From positions 806,001 to 870,000 of the forward strand of contig JASFAU010000001.1 of NCBI GenBank assembly GCA_039704465.1: a DNA stretch of 64,000 nt, read 5' to 3'. Shown one piece after another: positions 19,951-30,260 of the stretch (its first letter is position 1; every line of letters starts with the position of its first letter). The translations under genes were made by a program, and so were the position numbers. Below the pieces are notes generated by a model that did not search any database, was not told the DNA's origin, and saw only the letters and a list, made by a program, of their open reading frames with translations. The stretch is from Plasmodiophora brassicae. Lineage: Eukaryota; Endomyxa; Phytomyxea; Plasmodiophorida; Plasmodiophoridae.

Positions 19951-20836
19951 CTACGCGAAGACGCGCATGCCGACGATACGCGGCACGGATGGCGGCGACA
20001 TCACCTGGGTAGGCGGTGGCGGGGCTTCGATCTGGATTGCGGTTGAGTTCGGCGCAGCCTTCTTGCGCTGGTATTCGAGCGAGACTTTGTAGTAGACCGT
20101 CGTGGACGATGCACGCACCATATCCCGTTGACGATGTCAGGGACCGCAGCAGCTGTACTGGAATCGCACGCAACGACCGAAGAGCATGGACTGGGGCAAC
20201 GGTGGCGACAACGGTATGCGCAGCAATCGATAGGGGCGCCCGACGCTCTGTTGCGGTCACGTCCACGCGCAACAAGCGTTCAACAGTGACGAGCGAGGTC
20301 CCGCCGGCCCGGATTTCCGAAGCGACCTTTCTCCACCAGTCAAACTGGCAAAAAAGCGTCCACCGCATTTTTCAGGTATAACCGTGCCTTAACCGTTTGC
20401 TGCCCGTTGAGGTACCTATACTGTGGGTAACGGATGGCAGTGGTCGTTGCCCTGTGGGGTTCCTGCAACGGCATCACGTTCGCATCCCAAGATCCGTCAA
20501 CTTTGGCAACCGCTTGGCACAAGTCGCCGACCTGTACCCGTTCTCCGTCATCGAACGTGGCCGCATCTCGATGTCGACGCGGCCCCGCCCATCCATAGAT
20601 TCGCGCAGCGATGGCTTGAGGCGTCCGGCGAACCCACGGACGACGGCATCCAACCATCGCCGCACGAGCCCCTGCCAGTACGGATGATGGACGATCTTGT
20701 GGTCGACTGACGCCGAAGTTGTTTCGCAACAGCTGGGGAAGGTGCAGATGTAAATCAGATCAACAATATCAACCGAGGGTGCCCCCGTGGAGAAGGTTCG
20801 TATCAATTCCGAGCGCGCATGGCGCATCGGCGCCAT
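19951..20836 (-). CDS. Multi-exon gene of unknown function, exon joins provisional
   Basis: A first block from ATG 20836 (MAPMRHARSELIRTFSTG, presequence-like) has clean GC-ending codons through KIVHHPYWQGLVRRW, MDGRGRVDIEMRPRSMTENG. Later in-phase blocks are AIRYPQYRYLNGQQT, FDWWRKVASEIRAGG, VGRPYRLLRIPL...CVRFQYSCC, and a C-terminus VSLEYQRKKAAPNSTAIQ...PPSVPRIVGMRVFA that stops at 19951. Joins that keep phase use introns of roughly 43-84 nt, but more than one donor fits the first intron. The alternate frame ending at 19931 has poorer codon use. The arginine-rich N-terminus suggests a mitochondrial protein. I do not recognise the family, and the exon list should be treated as a model. Confidence 0.42.
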
Positions 20837-20954
20837 CGCGCAACGTTTGCCTGCTCGCGGACACCGTGCTAAATTTGGGCGGGCGCAGCCTCTGATCCTG
20901 CAGCTCGCCATTCCGGCGTCTCGAAATCCAGTCTCCATCAAGCCGCACTCGGCA

Positions 20955-21805
20955 ATGCTCGGAATCCGATCTGCGGTCGCAGCCGTCCTGGTCACTTGCG
21001 TGCTGTCTGCTGTCCCTGTTGGCGATGAGCTTCGTATGTAGAGTAGTGTTGTCGTAGGGACGTTGTCGATTTCTTAATGTGTGTGGCGATCTGGCCAGGG
21101 ACGGAGGTTTCGAGACTGCTGCGCGATCCTCGCCATACGATCGCAAAGTCGAAATTGCAAGGCGTTGACGAAAACGTTGCCGTTGCAACGGCGATCCTAC
21201 GCATGGCAGAAGGCGCCCATGACCGAATGCGACATGTGTCGTTTTCCCTACCTTTGACAGAGAGTGATCGCGCGAATCTCAAAGTGGAGCTGGCAGCGTC
21301 CAACCTGATTACGCACGCGCTGGTCATTGCAAAGCAGTTGGGGCGTCGAGGACGTCTCGGCATTAATGCACGCGCTGAGATTGACCCGGCGCTTTCGTTT
21401 GAGAAAAGCGTGCGATCAAAGATCGCATCGGTATTCGCATCAGACAAGGCCGCTGGGAGGTCCTTGTTGCCAGATATTAAGCGCATTGTCGGCCGAGTCT
21501 GGACGTGGCTTGTCTCGGCAGTGCGATTCGTGTTTGGCAAAAGGGAACGTAAAAGTGGCTCCACCAAGGTGCCTTCGCGGCGGCCCGAGAGCTCCCGCCG
21601 TTCTCCTTCCAAGTCACAGCCGCGTGAACGTTCCGAACCGACTCCGCAGCTATCGGTGTATCTCATTATCTCTGCTGCTGTCGTCCTCTTCATCGTCGTC
21701 ATTATCGTCATTGCTGCATTCAGGCGCCGTCGTCAAATGCAAGCGCCACCGCCGTACAGCATGCACACCCAGTACGTCTCTGGCAATCCCTGCACTGCGT
21801 CGTGA
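20955..21805 (+). CDS. Single-pass membrane protein with PPxY tail, paralogue of 21876-22696
   Basis: Two exons (20955-21033, 21099-21805; intron 65 nt, GTATGT...GGCCAG) give 261 residues. Exon 1 is essentially a signal peptide (GIRSAVAAVLVTCVLSAVPV). A helical luminal or extracellular region follows (ATAILRMAEGAHDRMRHVSF, RANLKVELAASNLITHALVI), then a basic Ser/Arg-rich linker. A transmembrane helix (VYLIISAAVVLFIVVIIVI) leads to a short tail with APPPYSMHTQY. The tail contains a PPxY (PPPY) motif of the kind bound by WW domains of Nedd4-type ligases. No family recognised. The same architecture recurs in the convergent neighbour. Confidence 0.72.
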
Positions 21806-21875
21806 GTGCCGTGTTGTCATAAACCCTACCAGGGGCACATGATGCCGAGCCGTTTCGCGTTCGAATTCCTTTTAC

Positions 21876-22696
21876 TCAGACTTTCTGGGTAGTGTACTCT
21901 TCGTAGTACATAGGCGGTGCGGACGGGATCTGGAACACATTGTGCCCTGTTGGAGGCTCTTCCTCATGAGGTTCGACCGGCACGCGACGCGGTGAGGTGA
22001 TGGCGCAGACGACCACGTACAACGCTGCACAGATCGCCAGAACGCTGACGGCGATGACGACGCCACAGATAATCTTCATCGCGTCCAGCGGTTTAGATGG
22101 CGTGTGACGTTCCGGGGCGTTATTGTTCGTGGACTCAGCGGGTTTCCTGACTTTCCTTGCCTCAGCGGGCTTCCTGACTTTCCTTGCAGCGAGCAGAACG
22201 TTGATCCGCTTGCGGATTTGCCTCTCATTGTGCAGGTACTTGTTGATATATTTGCGTTCAGCGCGTGTTGGCGATTCCAGTTTCTTCAGCATGAACACAA
22301 TCACGTTTGACGCAGCCAACCGCCTCTTCAGCTTCGGGAACAATTCGGGATTCCTGGCCGCATCTTCTCTCCGGAGATTGTACGCAGCCAGGTCTTGCTC
22401 GGAGCGCCCGACCCGGCGAATAGCCATTGCCAACGCTTCGTCACGAGACACTCCACCAAGTAAAGGCTTTAGCGCGGGATCGCCTCCGTCCGTACGGCTC
22501 TGCTCGATCACCAAGCTCGTCTGTAAGTGATACTCCACGACAGCATGAGCAGCGCCTGCACATGTCAGAAGTGGACATGCCGCGCAGGCACATAACGATA
22601 CTGACCAGTAGTGTCCTCTGTACTGCTCACCGTTGTTTCCTCGAGGGCCACCACCACTCCCAGCACCAGAGCCGCAAGCAGAATCCTCGTCGACAT
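21876..22696 (-). CDS. Single-pass membrane protein with PSAP tail, paralogue of 20955-21805
   Basis: Two exons (22696-22606, 22555-21876; intron 50 nt, phase 1) encode 256 residues. It has a signal peptide (MSTRILLAALVLGVVVAL), a helical region with GVSRDEALAMAIRRVGRSEQD and LKRRLAASNVIVFMLKKLE, and a short direct repeat KVRKPAEARKVRKPAE. One transmembrane helix (IICGVVIAVSVLAICAALYVV) and an acidic cytoplasmic tail (IPSAPPMYYEEYTTQKV) follow. LAASN plus a following hydrophobic helix occurs at the same place in the neighbouring gene, supporting paralogy. The tail carries PSAP, the sequence class bound by TSG101/Vps23. The two stops are about 70 bp apart. Function unknown. Confidence 0.72.
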
Positions 22697-23230
22697 GATC
22701 CGTCTGACCAACAGAGAGCAGCTGCTATCGCAATGCCGTGAGGTCAAAAATAGCCGACAGGCAGAGGCCGCGACGGCCGCAAACTCCCAGTGGCGGTGAC
22801 ACCCGTTCCGCGTGATAAATTTAGGGACCCGCGACCGTGAGACGACTGACGAAAGGACTGACGATGACGACCGGCCCTGGCGTTGTACGCACATACGGGA
22901 ATAACGATTCTTGTACAATGTGGAAACTCCATGTGGCAGTGTCGTCGCACGCCAACGAACTGGCATTCCTTTATCCCGGAGTAGCACACCAACGATACGC
23001 GACGCGTTTCCGGTCGGGATGACTGCAGGACGAACCGCTCTGCCCCGGTCAGTATCTCAGCGGACAGTTTCGAACTTGGTGTAGCGCGGTCGTGCACGGA
23101 CGGCGCCTTGGTTCCGTTAACAGCAAACTGGACCCTTGGCTGCTCAGAGCGCAATGCAACCCGCTCTTCCGAACTTCAAAGCAACAGCAACGCTATTCTG
23201 GGTAGATCAACGCCGCGGCGAGGCGGCGGG
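22697..23230. other. Divergent intergenic region
   Basis: Between the PSAP-tail membrane protein and the mL50-like gene. ORFs present on both strands lack domain similarity and coding-type codon use. Confidence 0.4.
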
Positions 23231-23682
23231 ATGGCGATGTTACGAGTCGTCGGCAGGTTGGCGTTTGGCCGTCGGGCTCGATCGGTATCGGCACTGGCAT
23301 CCATGACGCCAGACGCAATCAGGGATGCTGTCGAGAAGATCGTGGAGTCGGAGAGTTTGTCAATGGATGCACCATGTACATTGTTTCATTTGTCGTTTGG
23401 GGTTCCGCTGCACTGACTGTTTGCGGTATAGGGCCTGATCTTCACTGCAAAGCAAAGGCATCATATTCTACTCGTAATGTCTACTGCTTAAGCTAAAATG
23501 TGTCTTGCGTCAAGTAGGTTCTCGGGCGCTGCATCGATGAGCTGGAAGCAGACATCCCCTCACGGGTTCTCGCGAATTTGAAGAACGCAAACGACGTGGT
23601 CGAAACGCTAACTGAGCAAGCGCATGCAGTCGTCAAGACTAACACGAAGCGCGAATTACCGCCTAACCTGACCGTCGAATAA
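23231..23682 (+). CDS. Mitoribosomal mL50-like (ACP-fold) protein
   Basis: A three-exon model (23231-23375, 23432-23478, 23518-23682; introns 56 and 39 nt) gives 118 residues. The N-terminus MAMLRVVGRLAFGRRARS is presequence-like, followed by DAIRDAVEKIVESESL. The C-terminal block VLGRCIDELEADIPSRVL...NANDVVETL...LPPNLTVE matches the end of mitochondrial ribosomal protein L50, where an IPNS...VEDV...LPPNL pattern closes an acyl-carrier-protein-like fold. mL50 sits on the large mitoribosomal subunit. The middle exon is the weakest part of the model, because 39 nt is short even for this genome. The outer exons are well supported. Confidence 0.6.
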
Positions 23683-24303
23683 ACTGTCAAAACGCCGTCG
23701 CCTGCTGATGTCGGAGTGATACGATGAACAGGGCATTGTCGCCTAAACTGAGCCAATCCGAGCAGATGGGTAACGGGAATACGATGGAGTGGATCTGCCA
23801 TTGTCACACCGGGGCTTTAGATCGCCGATGACCAACACCTTGATGAACAACCACCGAGAAAGTACGGATCAGGGAGTCGTATCCCTGTTGTGAACGTAAT
23901 CGACGCGGAAACAGCGCGGACGACGACGTGTCGCCCTCAGGATGCCGGATCTGGGCGTACGGAGCTGGAGCAACGCCCACGTTTGCAATAGCGTTCACGT
24001 TAACCGTAGTCGCTTGCTATCCTCTCTAACATCATGATTAATAATTATGCAGCAAGGTTTGGAACGTTTTACCCGGACGGCCCGCGTGGGTCCGTACGGT
24101 ACGGCATGGCGCGCGCCAGCGTTGTGGACTTGTGGCCTCGGACTTGCTATTCTTGGCGACGCGCCAGTCAGTTACGGTCTTACGGATTTAGACCGAGTCC
24201 GCGCACGGCGACCGTCGAACGTCATTTCAGATTGTGCTCGGCGACTGCTGCCTGACCTTCGTCTTTGATCTCGGGGAAACCGGCATCGACGTCTGCCGGC
24301 ATC
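23683..24303. other. Intergenic, nothing recognised
   Basis: Short ORFs on both strands only. No RNA fold or repeat stood out. It presumably includes the promoter of the secreted repeat-protein gene. Confidence 0.4.
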
Positions 24304-25095
24304 ATGCGCTCCGACGCCGCGTTGCTTGCTGTGCTCGTTATCCTGGGTGCGTGCAATGCGCTCCCCTTGGGATCGCTGTTCTCGCGGAAACCCGCACCCC
24401 TTGAGGATTCAGGTGTGGTTGGCCCCAAGCCGATACCGGTTCCGTCCCCCATCGTTCCCGGCGATTCTCCACAGCCGACGACCCTGGCCGAGCGCGTCAA
24501 GGCCCTGCTGCCCGGACGCCGTAAGACCGTGGCCGATGTGGTGGATTCCAGGCCGGAACCGGTTCCAGTCCCTGCGGTTCCTACCGTTTCCACTGAACCG
24601 AACACCCTGACCGAACGCGCAAAGTTCCTGGCCGGACGTGGCAAGGCCCTAGCCGGACGTGGCAAGGCCCTGGCCGAGCGAGGCAAGACCCTGCTGGTCG
24701 CACGCGGCAAGGCCGTGATCGAGCGCGGCAAGGTCCTACTGGACGGGCGCGGAAAGACCCTGGCGGGACGCGCTCTGAGGCATTGGCAGCTGCCGCTGTG
24801 GATGCTGGCCGGGTACACGTTCCACGGGCAGGTGTCCAACGAGATCTGCGACAAGCGCATGGAGCAGTACTTCAACAGAACAGGGGGCGCGTATGGCAAC
24901 ATGAGCACGCTCAACAGAGTCCTGACGAGGAAGCGGATCTGCGCCCGGATCCGCCCCGAGGTCGCCTCCGTTCTCGCCGGCCTCCTGTATTTCGGCGTCG
25001 GCTACGTTCGCCGCAACGCCGACTCGCTCGCCGACTCCCTCATCGAAGGCCTCGAATCGGTCTATCGGCGCTGGCGGGTGGGCGCCCAACCATAA
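24304..25095 (+). CDS. Secreted protein with RGK-type tandem repeats
   Basis: Single exon, 263 residues. A signal peptide (MRSDAALLAVLVILGACNA) is followed by a Pro/Val-rich spacer that repeats itself (VGPKPIPVPSPIVP... and SRPEPVPVPAVPTVS, each followed by an LxERxK block). From about residue 95 there are 6-7 imperfect heptads with core (E/G)RGK(A/T/V)L, for example LAGRGKALAGRGKALAERGK. The C-terminal third is more globular, with one hydrophobic segment (VASVLAGLLYFGVGYV). Cysteines occur in DEICDKRM-like and RKRICARI contexts. No family recognised. Expansion of the basic heptads by slippage or unequal exchange is likely. A surface or effector role is inference. Confidence 0.75.
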   Translation: MRSDAALLAVLVILGACNALPLGSLFSRKPAPLEDSGVVGPKPIPVPSPIVPGDSPQPTTLAERVKALLPGRRKTVADVVDSRPEPVPVPAVPTVSTEPNTLTERAKFLAGRGKALAGRGKALAERGKTLLVARGKAVIERGKVLLDGRGKTLAGRALRHWQLPLWMLAGYTFHGQVSNEICDKRMEQYFNRTGGAYGNMSTLNRVLTRKRICARIRPEVASVLAGLLYFGVGYVRRNADSLADSLIEGLESVYRRWRVGAQP

Positions 25096-25248
25096 TACAT
25101 AATATCGCCAACTCCGTTCGCTTATTCTGGCATGCACGACGAGCAGTGGGCCTGCACCTGCGCCGGGTCGAGGGGATGTGCCGGTCTTTGGTAGTCGCGA
25201 ATGGGCGAGGAGGATGGTGGTTGATCCAGAGGCGCCGCAGGTCCGCAG

Positions 25249-26578
25249 ATGAGCGAGGGCGACGAGCTGCGGTCGGATGCGACGCCGCGCGCGTCAGGGT
25301 CGACGCTGCACGCCGACGCCGTCCTGCGCTGCCACGCGTGTGGCGCCGTCCAGGTGCAATCGCCGTTGCACCCGAGGAAGCCGTGGCGCCGGATCCTGTA
25401 CGAGCGACAGGACTACCCGGACAACTTCGTCGACGACACGTTCCTCAGCCTGCTCGTCACCAACGCCAACGTCCGGAACCCCGACTTCATCAGCCTCGTA
25501 TTCGACTCGCTGGCGATCACGCAGCAGATCTCCATCACTGCGATATTCCTGTACGCTGGCGCCCGTCTGCGTGCCCAGGCGCGATCGTGACTCGCTGCAG
25601 GACCGTGTTCTGGACCGTTCTCCGGGAGCACATTAGCCCAACGTTTCTCGTCTGCTCCGATGTGTTCCTCGTCGTGTTTGGCGTCGCGTTCAAGCTGGCG
25701 CTGGATTCGAATTTCAACATCGTGCTGATCGATCTGGGTCGGCTGCGACTGGGACGCTATCCGATCGTCGCTGATATTGTGGTTTCCCTCAGATCGGATT
25801 CTGTCTAACCTTTTTGATTTGCTGAAATTCCTCGGCATCCTTCTCGGCCTGTCTCCGGTTCTCATGACGCTGACCAGCGCCTACAGCAACGATACGATCT
25901 GGGCGCTCAGTTTCGGCATGTGTGCGACGCACGTGTTTCTGCACGACTACACGTGGGTGGTGCCGCATCGTAATACCGGGTACCCTTATCGTTGCTGCCC
26001 GACGTTGGCGGTTTACCGAGTTGGCGATGATCCGTCTAGATTCGCTGGAACTATATCGCTCAACGCGGCAGTGTTTGCATCGATACTGCTTGCGTCCAGG
26101 TTGCGAAGGTCGTCGGATGTGTTCGCGTTCATCCTGTTTGCATTCCTCATGTTCGCAGGGTTCCCGTTCCTGGCGAGATCGATGAGAGTAATCATGGCGT
26201 TATGAGAAGCAACTTCGTCGTCTAAATGCTCATGCAGAAATATTCGTCCCGCTTGCACGTTCTCTCAACCGTGTTGCTGCAGGTAACGGCATCGAGGGAG
26301 GAATAGGTCCCTGTGGCTCGTTGTAATTGTCGCCCCTTTTCAGGCAGTCGCCCTGGTCACGCTCTTGTGCATCTCCATCGCCACAGGTGTCGCGTTTCTG
26401 TTCACGTTGATATTCGTCACGCTGGTCTGCCCGTTCTGGCTGAAGTGGATCAAGCGGTACAAGAAGTACGAACGTCGTGCGTTCGTTCGCCCGAAACCTG
26501 CGTTGCTGATTGTTGTGGTCGCACAGCGAGATACAAGGCCCATGGGATTACGATGCTGAGAACGAGGGCATACAATAA
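25249..26578 (+). CDS. PIGC: PIG-C/GPI2 subunit of GPI-GlcNAc transferase
   Basis: Seven exons (25249-25550, 25601-25737, 25793-25952, 26040-26187, 26238-26282, 26344-26465, 26527-26578) join in phase to 321 residues. Family landmarks are WRRILYERQDYPDNFVDDTF, SLAITQQISITAIF, LGLSPVLMTLTSAYSNDTIW, TISLNAAVFASILLASRL, LVCPFWLKWIKRYK and the C-terminal IQGPWDYDAE. The protein is multi-pass in the ER membrane and is part of the complex that makes the first GPI intermediate, GlcNAc-PI. The third intron is 87 nt, the longest in this gene, and the protein is a few residues short there, so a micro-exon may be hidden in it. A 45-nt exon (26238-26282) encodes the KYSSRLHVLSTVLLQ loop. Confidence 0.9.
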
Positions 26579-26687
26579 AGTCGCGATCGCATGGAACTTC
26601 CTGGTGCCCGCGCTGTCGGCGTGGCGCGTGCCCTTAACGTGATTGTGTCCCGGGGCAGGCGGCCCAGCATCACACTACTCCTCGTCG

Positions 26688-29566
26688 ATGACGTCCCCCG
26701 AGTTCGCCAACGTTATTGTCGACTTTCGGAAGCGTCGCAGCAGCGGGTCGCAGGAGCAGCAGCATCCCGCCAGCGACATCCCCGAGAGCCAATGGTCGCC
26801 TCGCGTTCAGTCCCAGTTCAGCCGTCAACGCAGCGAGCTCGCCGACGCCGTCTTCGACAACGACGACCCACGTCGACCTGAAGACCCGGCCGTAGTCGGC
26901 CCCGACCACGATGGATCCGACGCCAGCCTCGGCCTTGACCGGCACCTTCGTCGATCGGACAAGCGGCAGCACGTGTACACGCCCGTCTCGGCGCGCTCGC
27001 CCGTCGCCTGGGCCCAGTCAACTTCTGGCCTGCTCTTCAACGACGTCATCATCTCAATCGTCGTCACGATCTACAACGAATCGAGCGACGAGCTCCTGTT
27101 GACGCTGCGCGGCATCGCCACCAACATCAAGTACATGTGCATGAAGCTGGGCCAGCCCGACTACTGGAAGAGCGTTGTCGTCACGCTGGTGGCCGACGGC
27201 CGCGAGAAGATGTCGTCGTCGGCGCGCGACGCTCTGCAGGCCATGCGCCTGATCGACGTCGCCGCCATGGAACGCGAGGCGATGGCGCACGACAAGATGG
27301 GCATGCACCTGTTCGAGTCGGTGCCGTCGTTCGCCGACGAGCATGGCAGCGGCGAGGACTTCCCGCCCATGCAGCTCATTGTCGCCATCAAGGAGCACAA
27401 CCAGGGGAAGATCAACAGTAAGGTCGCTTGGCTTCTGCACTCCCAGCGTTTGCCTAACACCCGTTGATCAGGCCACTGGTGGTACTTTGAGGGTCCGGTT
27501 CGTCGTACTCGTTCGGGCAACCGCGATTGACAATGGTTTCGCAGGTATCGCGAACCTGATGAAACCCGAGTATTGTTTCCTGCTGGATGTGGGGACGCGC
27601 CCGCGCCGGTCGTCGTTCTACGTGTTCATGCGCCAGTTTCGCAAGCAACCGACGCTGGCTGGCGTGTCCGTCCACGATCCTGATCGCGCGTTCTCGATTG
27701 ATCTGATCGGCCTGGTCGTAGGTGCGGTCAGATCACGACAAGGCGAACGAGCGTGTTCTCGTTGTTGAACCCGATTGTTGCATCCCAGCACTTCGAGTAC
27801 AAGGTAGAGTCGCCACCCCCTCCCCACTGCTGTCGATCAGGCAAACTGAGTCTCTGGTAGATTGCATCGGTGCTGGACAAGTCGTTCGAGTCGTCATTGG
27901 GCTACCTGTCGGTTCTGCCGGGAGCGTTCTCCGCCTATCGATACGAGGCCCTGCTCGGCCAGCCACTACAGGCCTACTTCAGGCAGCTGTTTGTCGCCGA
28001 TGCCGACCTTGATCCGTTCACCACGAACATGATGCTGGCGGAGGACCGCGTCCTGTGCTACGAGCTCGTTGCGAAGAAGGGCTGCGGGTACACGCTCGGG
28101 TACCTGAACTCGGCGGTCGCCGAGACCGATGTCCCGACCGATATCGGGCGCCTGCTCAAGCAGCGCCGTCGCTGGCTGAACGGGTCGTTCTTCGCGCTGC
28201 TGTACACCCTGCTGCACTATTCCGATTTCCAGCGCCAGACGACGCACAAGTTCCTGCGGAAGCTGGCCATCACCTTCGAGTACTTCTTCTACTGCGTCGT
28301 CGTGATCGTCCAGTGGCTCGCCGTCGGCCTGTTCCTGCTAATCACCCGGTTCCTGCTCGAGACGATGGGGCAGCCGTGGCTCGTGTACGACGGCGCCACC
28401 GTCCTGTTTGCCGTCCTGATCGTGTTCCAGTTCCTGATGGCGTTCTGGAACGACCCGGTGCGCCTATCGCTCATGTACTACTGCAGCGCCATCCTGTTCG
28501 GCGTCTACTTCATCGCCATGGTCGCCCTGTCGATCCAGTACTCTGTGGACCAGATCCGGGCCGGCAGCCCCCTTCTTCTTGCCACTGTAAGCATGCCGCC
28601 GGACGTTCGCCGTCTCCCGCAGGGTCTGATGATGCCACCCGTTAGCTGTTCCTGACATGGGGCATGTACGTCGTCCTGGCGGTTCTGCACGGCGAGCTGG
28701 TCACACTGCTGACCGCTATCATCGGGTACGTCTTCATGATGCCGACCTTCCTCGTCATCATGCCGATCTTTGCGTTCACGAACGTCCACGACGTCAGCTG
28801 GGGCACGAAAGATCGTACGTCCCCGCGGTCGTGATCCATCCTGTTCACTCATTGGACGATAGTGGATTCCGCCGCGTTCGGAGACGCGAACGCGAACGAG
28901 AAAGTCAAAGAGCGTGTTCGCCGCCGGTTCAACATGTTCCGGATCACGCTGCTCCTGTTCTGGATCGGATCGAACGTCGTCCTCGCCGGAGCCGCCATCT
29001 ACTTCAACCTCTTCAACGTTGTCCTGATCTTCGTCCTGGTCATGCTCCTGTTCCTCAACGGGTCCCGGTTCTTCGGGTCGGTCGCCTACCTGACCAGCTC
29101 ACAGGCATCGCCCTCGCTCATCGTCAAGGTCGCGTTCGCACCCGTCCGCCTTGTCGTCCTCGTTTCGGTCGTCAAGCTCCCCGTTGCGGTCATCGTCAGC
29201 GCCTTCGGTCTGATCCTCTCCCTTCTTGGGATGATCGCTCCGCGCGCCGTCACCGACCCGATTCTGGTCGCCCTAGCGCGGTTCGACCTGTGGTTCACGC
29301 ACGTGGGCACCTCGGGCAGTATGCCCTGCATGCGGGCCGACCCAGAGGCCCGGTCGTACTTCGGCCTGTTCCGATGGGGGGTCACCGCCCTCGGCACCGG
29401 TATCGTCCTGGGCGCTCTCGTGGCCTTCAAGTACTGGTGGCCCATGGCCCATGGTTACCTGCAGTATGTGGCCATCGTCGCCCTTGTGCTCGTCGCCTGC
29501 AACGCCGTCTACATGGTCGACTACGTGTCGCGTTACATTGCACGACGAACGCTCGCCACCCGATGA
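26688..29566 (+). CDS. Chitin synthase 1 (of two in the window)
   Basis: Seven exons (26688-27417, 27472-27492, 27545-27665, 27722-27803, 27861-28586, 28646-28814, 28863-29566) give 850 residues. The GT2 domain shows VVVTIYNESSDELLLTLRGI, a VADG motif, GVCGQITTRR, PIVASQHFEYK, MLAEDRVLCYE (about residue 379) and the signature QRRRWLNGS (about 419). Multiple transmembrane helices follow. Chitin synthases polymerise GlcNAc from UDP-GlcNAc and extrude chitin across the plasma membrane; the product would suit resting-spore walls. Exon 2 is a 21-nt micro-exon encoding SHWWYFEG. No myosin or other accessory domain is present. The exon plan is nearly the same as in the copy at 35238-38178. Confidence 0.93.
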
Positions 29567-30260
29567 GCCACCATCGTCGTACGGTCCACGTCCCCTGCTC
29601 CCCCACGGCTCGCATACTTAACAGCATAACTCCCGTAACAATCAGAAACGCGTTCTGCTTGATAGTTCAGATACTGCCCAGGACGCCACTGGGCGTCAGC
29701 ACCGCTGCCTGTGTCGGAGCTGCCGCACCTGATGTTGCCAGTGCTTAGTTCCTGCACGGTCTATGGTCGGGGTAATTGGCTAGTTACCGCCCCAGCCTTG
29801 AGCAGCAGTTGTTGGCGTTCGCGAGGTACCGGGCAGGCTGTGGCAATCGGGCGGCGGCCTCGTCGACCCGCCTGGGGGGCGATGGTGATTTGCACTACTC
29901 CGGGACCCAGACGATGTACGTCCATTGTCCTGTGCAACAATCGACGATCAGAACGTTGCGACGGCACAGGTTTCCACGTGCCGTCGTTACTTGCAGGTCC
30001 GAAACGACAGAGTCATCGGGCCCCGGGCGCGATAGGTCGGAACCGTCATATCCGACGGCTGGCTACATCCAGACAGAGCCCTACTGGCGCGATGCAAGCG
30101 ACTACGGTCGGCGGAACGCCTTCATGCTGACGACTCTGCAGCACAATGGTACCATTCGGTTGGCCAACCTGGCTCATGACGCTGAAGCCTGGCGCGGGGA
30201 GTGCTCGTCGAAGATTGCGAAAGACACAAGCAGACAGTGTATTACCCCGTCACCAGTCGC
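29567..30260. other. Intergenic between chitin synthase 1 and glutathione transferase
   Basis: The stretch contains the 29640-29775 repeat copy. A 180-codon plus-strand ORF runs from 29776 into the transferase 3' end. It starts at a non-ATG codon and lacks domain similarity, so I do not call it a gene. Confidence 0.4.
29640..29775. repeat. Diverged direct copy of the palindrome centre (31290-31430)
   Basis: About 135 bp here align in the same orientation with the inner end of the left palindrome arm plus the spacer. Shared landmarks in order are CAGGACGCCAC, TCAGCACC, GCACCTGA, GTTGCCAGT and CTTAGTTC, then ACGGTCT and ATGGTCG/CTGGTCG. Identity is clear but well below that of the arms themselves, with several small indels. 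It lies directly downstream of chitin synthase 1. Confidence 0.75.

Noticed and set aside
24783..25808. 341-codon plus-strand ORF over the secreted repeat protein and PIGC
   Set aside because: It lies in another frame than both genes, is arginine/histidine-rich, and PIGC exons explain the region.
28657..29748. 363-codon plus-strand ORF over the 3' part of chitin synthase 1
   Set aside because: It is an arginine/histidine-rich shadow frame of the chitin synthase exons.
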